A DNA stretch of 5,242 nucleotides from Oscillospiraceae bacterium (GCA_022792755.1 JAAWBP010000136.1:1-5242), one strand, 5' to 3'. Counted from the stretch's first letter, positions 1 to 5,242 are shown. Notes: generated from the letters alone by a model not told the origin. A program made the numbers and translations.

Positions 1-299
1 CTTTTGACCCCTTCGAAATGGGAAGCCACGCCGAGCGGGCCGACAAAATCGGCGATTTCCTCCCCTTCTTCCTTTGCGGCGAGTTTAATGGTCGCCGCTC
101 CCACATGCTGAAAAATGATGGTGACCGTGCCCCGTTCTGCGTCATGGTCAGCGATCGTCAGCGGGACGCGTTCCCCCTCTTCATCCACGCGGAATATGAT
201 AAACTGCCCCGCTTTTGCCTTCCGGGCGACAAACGGCGCTTCAATCTCCATCAAAGTAACCGAAGGATTCAGTTTTTGCTTCCTGACAATTTTATACAT
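1..299 (-). CDS. nfnA: Ferredoxin-NADP+ reductase subunit alpha (NfnA/SudB-type FAD/NAD-binding protein), 5' part only
   Basis: Seen: an open frame from ATG at 299 running off the left edge, 99 residues visible of a family usually about 280 long. It begins MYKIVRKQKL. The stretch APFVARKAKAGQF (residues 21-33) and the segment R44-V-P-L-T-I-A-D51 match the FAD-domain start of the sulfide/dihydroorotate dehydrogenase-like family, in which R-x-P-L-T contacts the flavin; GPLG (87-90) ends the visible FAD-binding barrel. The NAD(P)-binding half and the C-terminal cysteines that bind a [2Fe-2S] cluster lie outside the window. Known: NfnA pairs with the larger flavoprotein NfnB to bifurcate electrons between NADH, NADPH and ferredoxin in the cytoplasm of anaerobes. 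The R-x-P-L-T-I form favours this family over PyrK, which typically has RRPISI. Inference: an nfnB partner gene should lie next downstream (left). The start is supported by AAAGGAG eight bases upstream and a strong promoter. Confidence 0.85.
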   Translation of the reverse strand, partial: MYKIVRKQKLNPSVTLMEIEAPFVARKAKAGQFIIFRVDEEGERVPLTIADHDAERGTVTIIFQHVGAATIKLAAKEEGEEIADFVGPLGVASHFEGVK

Positions 300-307
300 G
301 AAGGATA

Positions 308-314
308 CTCCTTT
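308..314 (-). promoter_or_regulatory. Ribosome binding site of nfnA-like gene
   Basis: On the minus strand AAAGGAG lies 8 bases before the ATG at 299. It is a near-perfect Shine-Dalgarno match and fixes the start of the partial reductase gene. Confidence 0.85.
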
Positions 315-338
315 TCTCTATTGATCTGCATCTTTTCT

Positions 339-367
339 ATTATATCACTCCGTCGGATTCTTTTCAA
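339..367 (-). promoter_or_regulatory. Sigma-A-type promoter for the nfnA-like gene
   Basis: On the minus strand, -35 TTGAAA (362-367), exactly 17 bases, then -10 TATAAT (339-344). A TG one base before the -10 makes it an extended -10. The inferred transcript would begin near 332 and carry a leader of about 33 bases. A second, weaker pair sits just upstream on the same strand: TTGACA (389-394), 16 bases, TACGAT (367-372). It could be a tandem promoter but is much less certain. Confidence 0.8.
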
Positions 368-509
368 TCGTACAGTTTGCAAGCGCATTGTCAAATTTCG
401 TCTTCTGCAGGCGGCGGGATTGGTGAAAATTCAACAGAATAAAAATCAGCGTTCCATTATTTGCCGTACGGTTAAAAACACTTCATTTTCCTTCCGCCGC
501 GTTTCATTC

Positions 510-538
510 TTGACAAAGCATCGAAAGTGTGATTTAAT
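510..538 (+). promoter_or_regulatory. Sigma-A-type promoter for the FNT channel gene
   Basis: A -35 TTGACA (510-515), 17 bases, then -10 TTTAAT (533-538), with TG at 530-531 giving an extended -10. It faces right toward the channel gene at 678. The inferred transcript start is near 545, leaving a long 5' leader of roughly 130 bases. Confidence 0.75.
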
Positions 539-564
539 GATCCTGCAAAATTTGACGAAACAGC

Positions 565-602
565 AAGAAGCAGCGGCACGCCAACTGCTTCTTTTATCTT
601 TT
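565..602 (+). terminator. Terminator-shaped hairpin in the FNT leader (possible attenuator)
   Basis: Arms AAGAAGCAG (565-573) and CTGCTTCTT (585-593) pair perfectly over 9 bp around an 11-base loop. They run into a T-rich tract at 592-602 interrupted by an A and a C. It begins only about 20 bases after the inferred transcript start and about 75 bases before the coding region, so it would act on the channel's own transcript. The stem is only moderately G/C-rich, so termination could be partial. I see no obvious antiterminator pairing in the short segment upstream. Confidence 0.45.
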
Positions 603-645
603 GACCGGGCCGGATTTTGGACGGATCGGTAAAGAAAGGAACGGC

Positions 646-660
646 GCCGAGCACATCGGC
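646..660 (+). other. Small leader hairpin just ahead of the FNT ribosome binding site
   Basis: GCCGA (646-650) and TCGGC (656-660) pair around a 5-base loop. The hairpin ends 6 bases before the G-run that serves as ribosome binding site. It may shape access to that site, but a 5-bp stem can arise by chance. Confidence 0.3.
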
Positions 661-666
661 ATCACA

Positions 667-673
667 GGGGGGG
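667..673 (+). promoter_or_regulatory. G-run ribosome binding site of the FNT gene
   Basis: A run of seven G preceded by A, then TTTT, then the ATG at 678. It pairs with the CCUCC core of 16S rRNA only by sliding, and the 4-base spacing is short. No better in-frame start lies nearby, and the protein starts at the usual place for the family. Confidence 0.65.
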
Positions 674-677
674 TTTT

Positions 678-1442
678 ATGTTTCAGGAAGAAATTGAGGC
701 GGTATCGAACGCCGCAAAAAGCAAATGCAACCTGCTCCGAACCAATCCGGCCGGCTACCTGCTCGCCTCGGTGCTCGCCGGCGCATTTATCGGGTTCGGC
801 GTCCTACTCGCCTTTACCGTTGGCGGCTTGACGGCAGGCAGCTCTTTCAGCAAGTTTCTGATGGGCTGCACCTTCGGCGTAGCCTTAAGCTTGGTCGTCA
901 TGGCGGGCGGCGAACTGTTCACAGGGAACAACCTGGTCATGTTTGTTGGAGCTGTTCGGAAAAGCGTGACCTTCGGGCAGTGTCTGAAGATTTGGGGTGT
1001 AAGTTACCTCGGCAATCTGGTCGGCTCCCTCCTCCTCGCGCTGATCTATCTGGGCTGCGGTCTTGCGACAGGCGCTGTGGGAGAGTTTATGTCTACCGCA
1101 GCGGCGGTCAAGATGTCCCTGTCCCCCTTGGAGCTTCTTTGCAGAGGCGCCCTATGCAACATGCTGGTCTGCCTGGCAGTATGGTGCAGCTTTAAATGTA
1201 AGAGCGAAAGCGGAAAGCTGATTATGGTCTTCTGGTGCCTGCTGGCCTTCATCACGACAGGCTTTGAACACAGCATCGCCAACATGACGCTGCTTACCAT
1301 CAGCTTGCTCTCCCCTGCCGGCAGCGCCGTTTCCTTGGGCGGAGAGGTTTACAACCTGTTTTTCGTCACGGTCGGCAACATGGCCGGGGGGATCCTGTTT
1401 GCCGCTGTTCCCTACCTTGTTATCGCGAAGAAGAAAAACTGA
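678..1442 (+). CDS. Formate/nitrite transporter (FNT) family channel protein
   Basis: A 254-residue integral membrane protein, a normal length for the family. FNT proteins are pentameric, aquaporin-like channels in the cytoplasmic membrane that pass small monovalent anions or their acids (formate, nitrite, hydrosulfide). Seen: six hydrophobic segments at about 26-50, 60-78, 104-130, 150-170, 181-205 and 226-249. The broken second segment ends in G-G-E-L-F-T-G (77-83), the family's signature loop. GALCNMLVCLAVW (157-169) is the conserved fourth-helix motif, G-F-E-H-S-I-A-N-M (195-203) carries the pore histidine H198, and K145 is placed as the conserved lysine that attracts anions. G-N-M-A-G-G (233-238) lies in the last helix, and a basic tail KKKN ends the protein. 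The substrate cannot be read from these motifs, and no pyruvate formate-lyase, nitrite reductase or asr sulfite reductase gene is adjacent to decide between FocA, NirC and HSC types. It appears monocistronic, with its own promoter and terminator. Confidence 0.92.
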   Translation: MFQEEIEAVSNAAKSKCNLLRTNPAGYLLASVLAGAFIGFGVLLAFTVGGLTAGSSFSKFLMGCTFGVALSLVVMAGGELFTGNNLVMFVGAVRKSVTFGQCLKIWGVSYLGNLVGSLLLALIYLGCGLATGAVGEFMSTAAAVKMSLSPLELLCRGALCNMLVCLAVWCSFKCKSESGKLIMVFWCLLAFITTGFEHSIANMTLLTISLLSPAGSAVSLGGEVYNLFFVTVGNMAGGILFAAVPYLVIAKKKN

Positions 1443-1470
1443 GCCAAGAAAATTTTTGGAAGACGGATAA

Positions 1471-1500
1471 AATCCGGGACAATGTCCCGGATTTTTCTTT
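1471..1500 (+). terminator. Intrinsic terminator after the FNT gene, possibly bidirectional
   Basis: A perfect 10-bp stem, AATCCGGGAC (1471-1480) with GTCCCGGATT (1484-1493), has a 3-base loop and continues into a T-rich tract to 1500, beginning 28 bases after the FNT stop. Read on the minus strand the same hairpin is followed only by a short TTA tract. It may still stop the convergent lipoprotein gene that ends at 1537, though less strongly. Confidence 0.9.
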
Positions 1501-1536
1501 ATGCGAAATCCCTGCAAAGCCTCTCCTCCTCTTTTT

Positions 1537-2793
1537 TCAGAACAGCTTTGAAAGGTTTTCCATCTCTGTTTTCATAATATTGGAGCTCGACTGGAACATC
1601 GCAGAGTAATTATAAAACGCCACACCGCCGTAATGAGACTGTTTGCGGGAATCGGCCACCATCGTCCCCAAAACGCTTCCGCAGTTTTCCCATTCCCCCT
1701 GGTCGATCTTATAGGGCGCCAGCCCCGGTATAACCTTCACGCCGGAAGCCGTCACCGTTTCGTTCCAGGCTGTGAGGGTGGGGGCGAACGGGGCGGTGGG
1801 ATGGTCGTAGTTCCAATAGATCTGCGGAATGACATAGTCGAGGTATCCGTCGGCCGACGTCCACTTTTTCGTGTTAGCGTAGAGCTTATTGATATTATTG
1901 CTCATGTTGCCCGACGGGCTGACACCAAAAACAACACTTGGCTTCTGTTTCTTGATCGCGTCGTAAATTCCTTTGATCGTCTGATCGACATTATCGACCC
2001 GAAATTCCTGCAACGACTTTCCATTCCCATTCGCCGCAAACGCTTCCGCGTCAAAAGAGGTCTCAGTCGTCGGATAAAAATAGTCGTCGATGTGGATTCC
2101 GTCCACATTATACCGGCTCACGATCTCTTCCACGCCACTGCAGATCAACTGTCTGGCTTCCGGGTACCCGGGATTGAGGTAACAGGTTCCGTTTATGACG
2201 ACCACCCGGTCGCTGGACGTGTGCTGATCGTACCATTTACGGGTCTGATAAGCGCCTGAAATGGCCTGCATCTGGCTTTCGGGCTGAAGCCTGTAAGGAT
2301 TGAACCAAGCATGAAACTTTATCCCATACCGGTGAGCCTCTTCAATCATAACGGCGAGGGGGTCGTAATCAACCCCCACCCCCGCCGTTCCGCTGACATA
2401 GACCGACCAAGGGTAGATCTGCGAAGGATAAAAAGCGTCTCCATTCGGCCGCACCTGGACAAATACCGTATTCAGCCCAAAGTCCGCACAGTTTTTCATC
2501 ATCGCCGCAAAAGAGCTTCGGAAGGCGGAGGCAGAGGGAGAGCGGATGGGATTGAGTTCAAACTGGGTGATCCACACCGCCCTGATTTCACCGTCTTCAT
2601 CCGCGTTTACAGGCTGCTGCGGAGAGTCTTCCCCGGGCGAAAAGGGCGGCGGGCTTTCGACTACCGTGCCGGATCGCTCGGAAGAGGCCGATGGAGAATC
2701 CTTCTCCGCCGGCTTCGAAAGCACCGGGAGCTGACATCCGGCAAGGAGTGAGAGCATCAGGCAGGCGGCGGTCAACAGTCGTATCCTTTTCAA
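1537..2793 (-). CDS. GHL10 (DUF187) family glycoside hydrolase-like lipoprotein
   Basis: From a TTG at 2793 the protein has 418 residues. Residues 1-20 form a lipoprotein signal: basic MKRIR, a hydrophobic stretch, then lipobox L-L-A-G-C with the lipidated cysteine at C20. A Ser/Pro/Glu-rich linker covers about 21-68. The GHL10 domain begins at EIRAVWITQFEL (69-80) and has FVQVRPNGDAFYPS (111-124), FHAWFNPYR (160-168) and V-D-G-I-H-I-D-D-Y-F-Y-P (230-241), where D236 and D237 are candidate active-site acids, then G-V-S-P-S-G-N and a D-Y-V-I-P-Q-I-Y-W strand further on. Known: relatives include B. subtilis YngK and E. coli DigH (YddW), which cleaves peptide-free peptidoglycan glycan strands. 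Inference: a membrane-anchored extracellular glycosidase acting on wall glycan or a similar polysaccharide; the exact substrate is unknown. A longer frame reaches an ATG at 2964, but that would bury the signal peptide 57 residues inside, overlap the divergent methyltransferase gene and lack an RBS. The TTG has GGGGGGA four bases upstream. Confidence 0.88.
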   Translation of the reverse strand: MKRIRLLTAACLMLSLLAGCQLPVLSKPAEKDSPSASSERSGTVVESPPPFSPGEDSPQQPVNADEDGEIRAVWITQFELNPIRSPSASAFRSSFAAMMKNCADFGLNTVFVQVRPNGDAFYPSQIYPWSVYVSGTAGVGVDYDPLAVMIEEAHRYGIKFHAWFNPYRLQPESQMQAISGAYQTRKWYDQHTSSDRVVVINGTCYLNPGYPEARQLICSGVEEIVSRYNVDGIHIDDYFYPTTETSFDAEAFAANGNGKSLQEFRVDNVDQTIKGIYDAIKKQKPSVVFGVSPSGNMSNNINKLYANTKKWTSADGYLDYVIPQIYWNYDHPTAPFAPTLTAWNETVTASGVKVIPGLAPYKIDQGEWENCGSVLGTMVADSRKQSHYGGVAFYNYSAMFQSSSNIMKTEMENLSKLF

Positions 2794-2797
2794 AAAA

Positions 2798-2804
2798 TCC
2801 CCCC
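2798..2804 (-). promoter_or_regulatory. Ribosome binding site deciding the TTG start of the lipoprotein
   Basis: On the minus strand GGGGGGA, then TTTT, then TTG (2793-2791). The layout copies that of the FNT gene (G-run, TTTT, start). It places the start directly before the basic n-region of the signal peptide. I see no convincing minus-strand promoter between here and 2928. Confidence 0.7.
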
Positions 2805-2872
2805 GTGCGGCAATGAGTCTCGACGATGCGGGAGATACTCGTCCCTCTGCGGCATCCAACCTCTTCGCCATA

Positions 2873-2901
2873 TTGCTGCAACAACAGAAATATGCTACAA
2901 T
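2873..2901 (+). promoter_or_regulatory. Promoter for the methyltransferase gene
   Basis: A -35 TTGCTG (2873-2878), 17 bases, then -10 TACAAT (2896-2901), with TG at 2893-2894 giving an extended -10. The -10 ends 27 bases before the ATG at 2929, so the leader would be about 20 bases and just accommodate the ribosome binding site. Confidence 0.65.
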
Positions 2902-2917
2902 GACGAAAAATAGAACC

Positions 2918-2923
2918 GAGGGA
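2918..2923 (+). promoter_or_regulatory. Ribosome binding site of the methyltransferase gene
   Basis: GAGGGA lies 5 bases before the ATG at 2929. It supports that start, which also gives the N-terminus WNAELYD typical of this methyltransferase group. Confidence 0.7.
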
Positions 2924-2928
2924 AAAGC

Positions 2929-3684
2929 ATGAAATGGAACGCAGAACTGTATGACAGCAAACACGAATTTGTCTCCCAGTACGGCAAGGCCCTGTTGGCT
3001 GAGCTTGATTTAGCTCCCGGCCAGGTGATCCTCGACTTAGGCTGCGGAACCGGGAAGCTTTCCGGCGATCTGGCTTCCGCCGGAACGGCTGTAATCGGGG
3101 TGGATTCTTCACCGGAGATGGTGGAAAAAGCCAGAAGCAGCCATCCGGCGCTTGAATTTATCGTCGCCGATGCGACTAAGCTCCCCTTTTGCGATCGGTT
3201 CGACATCATCTTTTCGAATGCCGTTTTTCACTGGATTCCCGACCAGGCTGCCCTTCTCTCCTCCGTGTTTCGCGCCTTAAAGCCGGGGGGCATCCTGCTC
3301 TGTGAATTTGGAGGGGAGCGGAACACCCGCCGCATCCTCGATGCCTTTCGGGAAGAATTCCAGGCACTTGGCCGCCCCTTTCAAAACCCGTTTTTCTATC
3401 CTTCAACCGGAACGTACCGCAAACTCCTTCAATCGCATGGCTTTGAAATCGAATTTGTCCGGGATTTCGACCGCCCTACCCCGCTGACAGACGGCCCGCA
3501 AGGGCTGCGGAACTGGCTGAATCAGTTTTACGCTTCCAGCCTCTCCCTTCTATCCCCACAGGAGCAGGAACTCCTCTTTTCCCGGGTCGAAGCACGCCTG
3601 CGCCCAGAGCTGTGGGACGGTTCGCAATGGGTGGCGGATTACCGCAGAATCCAGGCAAAGGCAAGAAAGCCCGCACAGCCGTAA
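2929..3684 (+). CDS. Class I SAM-dependent methyltransferase, substrate unknown
   Basis: A 251-residue soluble, presumably cytoplasmic protein with no signal peptide. Seen: a Rossmann-fold methyltransferase core of the Methyltransf_11/25 type. Motif I is V-I-L-D-L-G-C-G-T-G (33-42), which binds the SAM methionine part. The acidic residue ending strand 2 is D59 in G-V-D-S-S, which would hold the ribose hydroxyls. A-D-A (80-82) is the adenine-side motif, F-S-N-A-V-F-H-W-I-P-D (95-105) is motif IV, and L-K-P-G-G-I-L (117-123) is the post-core strand. The helical C-terminal part (about 130-251), including R-N-W-L-N-Q-F (194-200), is where substrate would be chosen. The overall layout resembles trans-aconitate 2-methyltransferase (Tam), but many proteins of this shape have no known substrate, so I assign none. 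It stands alone with its own promoter, divergent from the lipoprotein gene. Confidence 0.9.
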   Translation: MKWNAELYDSKHEFVSQYGKALLAELDLAPGQVILDLGCGTGKLSGDLASAGTAVIGVDSSPEMVEKARSSHPALEFIVADATKLPFCDRFDIIFSNAVFHWIPDQAALLSSVFRALKPGGILLCEFGGERNTRRILDAFREEFQALGRPFQNPFFYPSTGTYRKLLQSHGFEIEFVRDFDRPTPLTDGPQGLRNWLNQFYASSLSLLSPQEQELLFSRVEARLRPELWDGSQWVADYRRIQAKARKPAQP

Positions 3685-3715
3685 ATTTGGGTTTTTTGCC
3701 CATAACAGTTATCCG

Positions 3716-3745
3716 TTTTGTATTGAATTTTTATTTAATACAAAA
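3716..3745. repeat. A/T-rich 30-base inverted repeat
   Basis: TTTTGTATT (3716-3724) and AATACAAAA (3737-3745) pair perfectly. The pairing continues inward through one G-T wobble to a 13-bp stem with a TTTT loop. On the plus strand the sequence TGTTGTTTTT follows, so it could serve as a weak terminator for the methyltransferase gene. An operator-like DNA site is another possibility, but no promoter is near. Confidence 0.6.
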
Positions 3746-3823
3746 TGTTGTTTTTAAAGCGAATCAAATTGCATATTTTTCGTGGATTTGAGGCACATCG
3801 ATCCAATCCGTGAGATGCAAAAG

Positions 3824-3855
3824 GGCCCAGCTGATGATTCAGCCGGGCCTTTTTT
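3824..3855 (-). terminator. Terminator of the xylulokinase gene, bidirectional
   Basis: Stem GGCCC-A-GCTGA (3824-3834) pairs with TCAGC-C-GGGCC (3839-3849) with one A-C mismatch and a TGAT loop. It has A-runs on the left and six T on the right. On the minus strand it lies 9 bases past the xylulokinase stop and is followed by CTTTT; on the plus strand it has the longer T-run and can back up termination of the methyltransferase transcript. Confidence 0.85.
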
Positions 3856-3864
3856 CGTTCTTCC

Positions 3865-5242
3865 TTATTTCATCAGGGAAGCCAGCGCCTTGTAGTCGCC
3901 CTTCAAATCCTGATAAAGCTTTTTATAGAGGTCATAGTAACCCATATAAATGTCATGGTTCTCCATGATCGGCTGCTGGGTGATGTTTTTGCGGATGATC
4001 GTATCGCAAGCTTCTTCAACCGAGTTGTAGACGCCCGCACCAACGCCCGCAAGGATCGCCACACCGAGGGCCGGCCCTTCATCCGCATGGATGGTATTGA
4101 CCGGGCAGCCGTACATATCGGCCAGCATCTGACGCCATACTTTACTCCGTCCGCCTCCGCCGCAGGCCATCATATCCTGAACGTTGACGCCCATTTCACG
4201 GAAAACGTCGACACAATCGAGCTGGGAGTAGGCAACGCCTTCCAGCACGGCACGGATCAGATTGCCGCGGTCGTGGATGGCAGAAAGGCCGAAGAAAACG
4301 CCGCGCGCTTCAGAATCCGGATGCGGGGAACGCTCACCCATCAGATAAGGCAGATAGAGAAGCCCGCCAGCGCCGGGACCGACTTTATCCGCGAGTTTGT
4401 CCATAATCACATACGGATCGACTCCCTGCGCTTCCGCTTCGGCAATTTCAGGGGCGCAACAGGTATCACGAAGCCATTTCAGAGAAAGGCCGGCGGCAAG
4501 GGTGCAGCTCATGACAGTCCACTTGCCCGGGACGGATGCGCAGAGGGTATGTACCCTTCCCTTCGGGTCGATGGAGACAGAGTCGGAAACCGCATAGACA
4601 ACGCCGGAAGTACCCAGTGTCGTAAACGCAACGCCGGATTTTACAACACCGGTGCCGACGGCAGCGGCAGCGTTATCACCTGCGCCGCCTACCACAATGG
4701 TGCCCGCCTTCAATCCGGTCAGCTCGGCAGCCTTGCTGTGAACCTCGCCGGTGACATCCGGAGACTCGTGCATGGAGCCGAGGAGCGAACGGTCGATATG
4801 GAGCTTGGTGAGGATTTCATCCGACCAACAGCGGTTCGAGATATCCATCAGCTGCATACCGGCTGCATCCGAAACCTCGGTCGCAAACTCGCCGGTCAGC
4901 ATATAGCGGATGTAATCCTTCGGCAGAAGGATGTGGGCGCATTTCGCATAAAGGTCGGGCTCGTTGTTCTGAACCCAGAGAATTTTTGCGGCGGTGAAAT
5001 TGGCAAGCGCCGGATTCGCAGTGATTTCGATCATCTTCTGCGCGCCGATCACACTGTTCATCTGCTCGACTTCCTTAGTCGTCCGCTGGTCGCACCAAAT
5101 GATCGACTTCCGCAGGACGTTTCCGTCTTTATCCAGCATGACGAGGCCGTGCATCTGCCCGGAAAGGCCGACGCCTTTGATGTCTTCCGGGTTCACGCCG
5201 CTGGCCGAAACACAGTGTTTGATACCGTCGCGGGTCGCATTC
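3865..5242 (-). CDS. xylB: Xylulokinase, N-terminus beyond the right edge
   Basis: An FGGY-family sugar kinase; it would phosphorylate D-xylulose with ATP to xylulose 5-phosphate, feeding the pentose phosphate pathway in the cytoplasm. Seen: 458 residues are visible, starting NATRDGIKHC at the edge. The GTG at 5196 is an internal valine codon, because the frame stays open and homologous upstream of it. L-S-G-Q-M-H-G (visible residues 26-32) is the substrate-binding signature of xylulokinases, followed by I-I-W-C-D-Q-R-T. L-L-P-K-D-Y-I-R and S-D-A-A-G-M come next. V-V-G-G-A-G-D-N-A-A-A-A-V-G includes the likely catalytic aspartate D189 (equivalent to E. coli D233). L-G-T-S-G-V, Y-L-M-G-E-R-S-P-H and the C-terminal A-C-G-G-G-G-R-S nucleotide motif follow, then D-E-G-P-A-L-G. 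By alignment with E. coli XylB from memory, about 47 residues are missing, including the first phosphate-binding motif (D-x-G-T-S). The right length and QMHG argue for xylulose over glycerol or gluconate. Its promoter and any xyl operon partners lie outside. Confidence 0.93.
   Translation of the reverse strand, partial: NATRDGIKHCVSASGVNPEDIKGVGLSGQMHGLVMLDKDGNVLRKSIIWCDQRTTKEVEQMNSVIGAQKMIEITANPALANFTAAKILWVQNNEPDLYAKCAHILLPKDYIRYMLTGEFATEVSDAAGMQLMDISNRCWSDEILTKLHIDRSLLGSMHESPDVTGEVHSKAAELTGLKAGTIVVGGAGDNAAAAVGTGVVKSGVAFTTLGTSGVVYAVSDSVSIDPKGRVHTLCASVPGKWTVMSCTLAAGLSLKWLRDTCCAPEIAEAEAQGVDPYVIMDKLADKVGPGAGGLLYLPYLMGERSPHPDSEARGVFFGLSAIHDRGNLIRAVLEGVAYSQLDCVDVFREMGVNVQDMMACGGGGRSKVWRQMLADMYGCPVNTIHADEGPALGVAILAGVGAGVYNSVEEACDTIIRKNITQQPIMENHDIYMGYYDLYKKLYQDLKGDYKALASLMK

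Larger units (their letters stand above)
300..677. other. Divergent intergenic control region between nfnA-like gene and FNT channel gene
   Basis: No gene is supported here. The region holds two outward-facing promoters whose -35 boxes are about 140 bases apart (367 leftward, 510 rightward). Between them is an A/T-rich stretch with one perfect 8-bp palindrome, CCGTACGG (464-471). Right of the plus-strand promoter lies a leader of about 130 bases with two hairpins (565-593 and 646-660) before the FNT start. The frames open across this stretch have no ribosome binding site and no family resemblance that I recognise. Confidence 0.7.
3685..3864. other. Convergent intergenic region with palindromes and terminator, no gene
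   Basis: The methyltransferase (plus) and xylulokinase (minus) end toward each other here. The stretch is A/T-rich on its left half. It contains a short hairpin TGGG/CCCA with a T-run loop (3688-3702), a palindrome ATAAC-A-GTTAT (3702-3712), a 13-bp A/T-rich hairpin (3716-3745) and a G/C-rich terminator (3824-3855). No open frame with a ribosome binding site was found. Confidence 0.7.

Noticed and set aside
18..632. 204-residue plus-strand open frame over the left edge and intergenic region
   Set aside because: It runs antisense through the nfnA-like gene, which has family motifs, RBS and promoter. The translation shows no recognisable domain and crosses both promoters.
537..632. 31-codon open frame in the FNT leader, a candidate leader peptide
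   Set aside because: Its ATG overlaps the -10 box, so the transcript from that promoter would start downstream of it, and no ribosome binding site precedes it.
601..831. Plus-strand frame overlapping the FNT start in another frame
   Set aside because: It starts at a TTG without an RBS and overlaps the FNT coding region out of frame; its sequence is a shadow of the membrane protein.
1633..2259. 208-residue plus-strand frame opposite the GHL10 gene
   Set aside because: It is rich in Arg, His and Val, typical of antisense shadows of G/C-rich codons. The minus-strand GHL10 motifs are unambiguous over the same bases.
2597..3112. 171-residue minus-strand frame spanning the divergent promoter region
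   Set aside because: It overlaps parts of both the lipoprotein and the methyltransferase genes, is Arg-rich, and has no RBS or family resemblance.
3769..3820. Nested inverted repeats TTGCAT/ATGCAA (outer) and GGATT/AATCC (inner) suggesting a small structured RNA
   Set aside because: The stems are only 6 and 5 bp with long unpaired segments, no promoter is evident, and such matches are expected by chance in A/T-rich sequence.
5194..5196. GTG at 5196 as the start of xylulokinase
   Set aside because: The frame continues open to the window edge with sequence typical of the family, and starting here would drop the N-terminal phosphate-binding region.
1..5242. A new defence, mobile or biosynthetic system
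   Set aside because: All five genes fall into well-known families, alternate in strand, and have individual promoters or terminators. No repeats, toxin-antitoxin pair, integrase or reverse transcriptase signature is present.

Overview
The window reads as ordinary chromosome of a Firmicute, most likely an anaerobic member of the Clostridia. This is inferred from three things: an NfnA/SudB-type flavoprotein reductase subunit, consensus-like promoters with extended -10 elements, and purine-rich ribosome binding sites, one of them ahead of a TTG start. Base composition is about half G+C. I cannot name the genus; an Oscillospirales-type gut or fermenter lineage is a guess. I see no IS element, integrase, CRISPR array, rRNA or tRNA.

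Layout. (1) Bases 1-299, minus strand: N-terminal third of an NfnA/SudB-type ferredoxin-NADP+ reductase subunit, running off the left edge, with its own promoter and RBS. (2) Bases 300-677: a divergent intergenic region that fires left into the reductase and right into a formate/nitrite-type channel. The channel's leader carries a terminator-shaped hairpin and a second small hairpin near the RBS. (3) Bases 678-1442, plus: FNT-family channel, followed by a strong hairpin terminator shared with the next gene. (4) Bases 1537-2793, minus: GHL10 (DUF187/YngK/DigH-like) glycosidase lipoprotein. Its best start is a TTG, not the far upstream ATG that would overlap the neighbour. (5) Bases 2929-3684, plus: class I SAM-dependent methyltransferase, divergent from the lipoprotein. 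(6) Bases 3685-3864: convergent intergenic region with an A/T-rich 13-bp hairpin and a G/C-rich bidirectional terminator. (7) Bases 3865-5242, minus: xylulokinase lacking its first ~47 residues, which lie beyond the right edge.

The five genes alternate in orientation (-, +, -, +, -), so no two share an operon inside the window. There is no sign of a joint system: central redox metabolism, anion transport, cell-wall glycan hydrolysis, a methyltransferase of unknown substrate, and pentose catabolism. The reductase and FNT channel share a divergent control region and both fit anaerobic redox/formate physiology, but that link is inference. I did not find a convincing undescribed system. The items most worth checking are the FNT leader hairpins, the corrected lipoprotein start, and the palindromes in the 3' convergent region.
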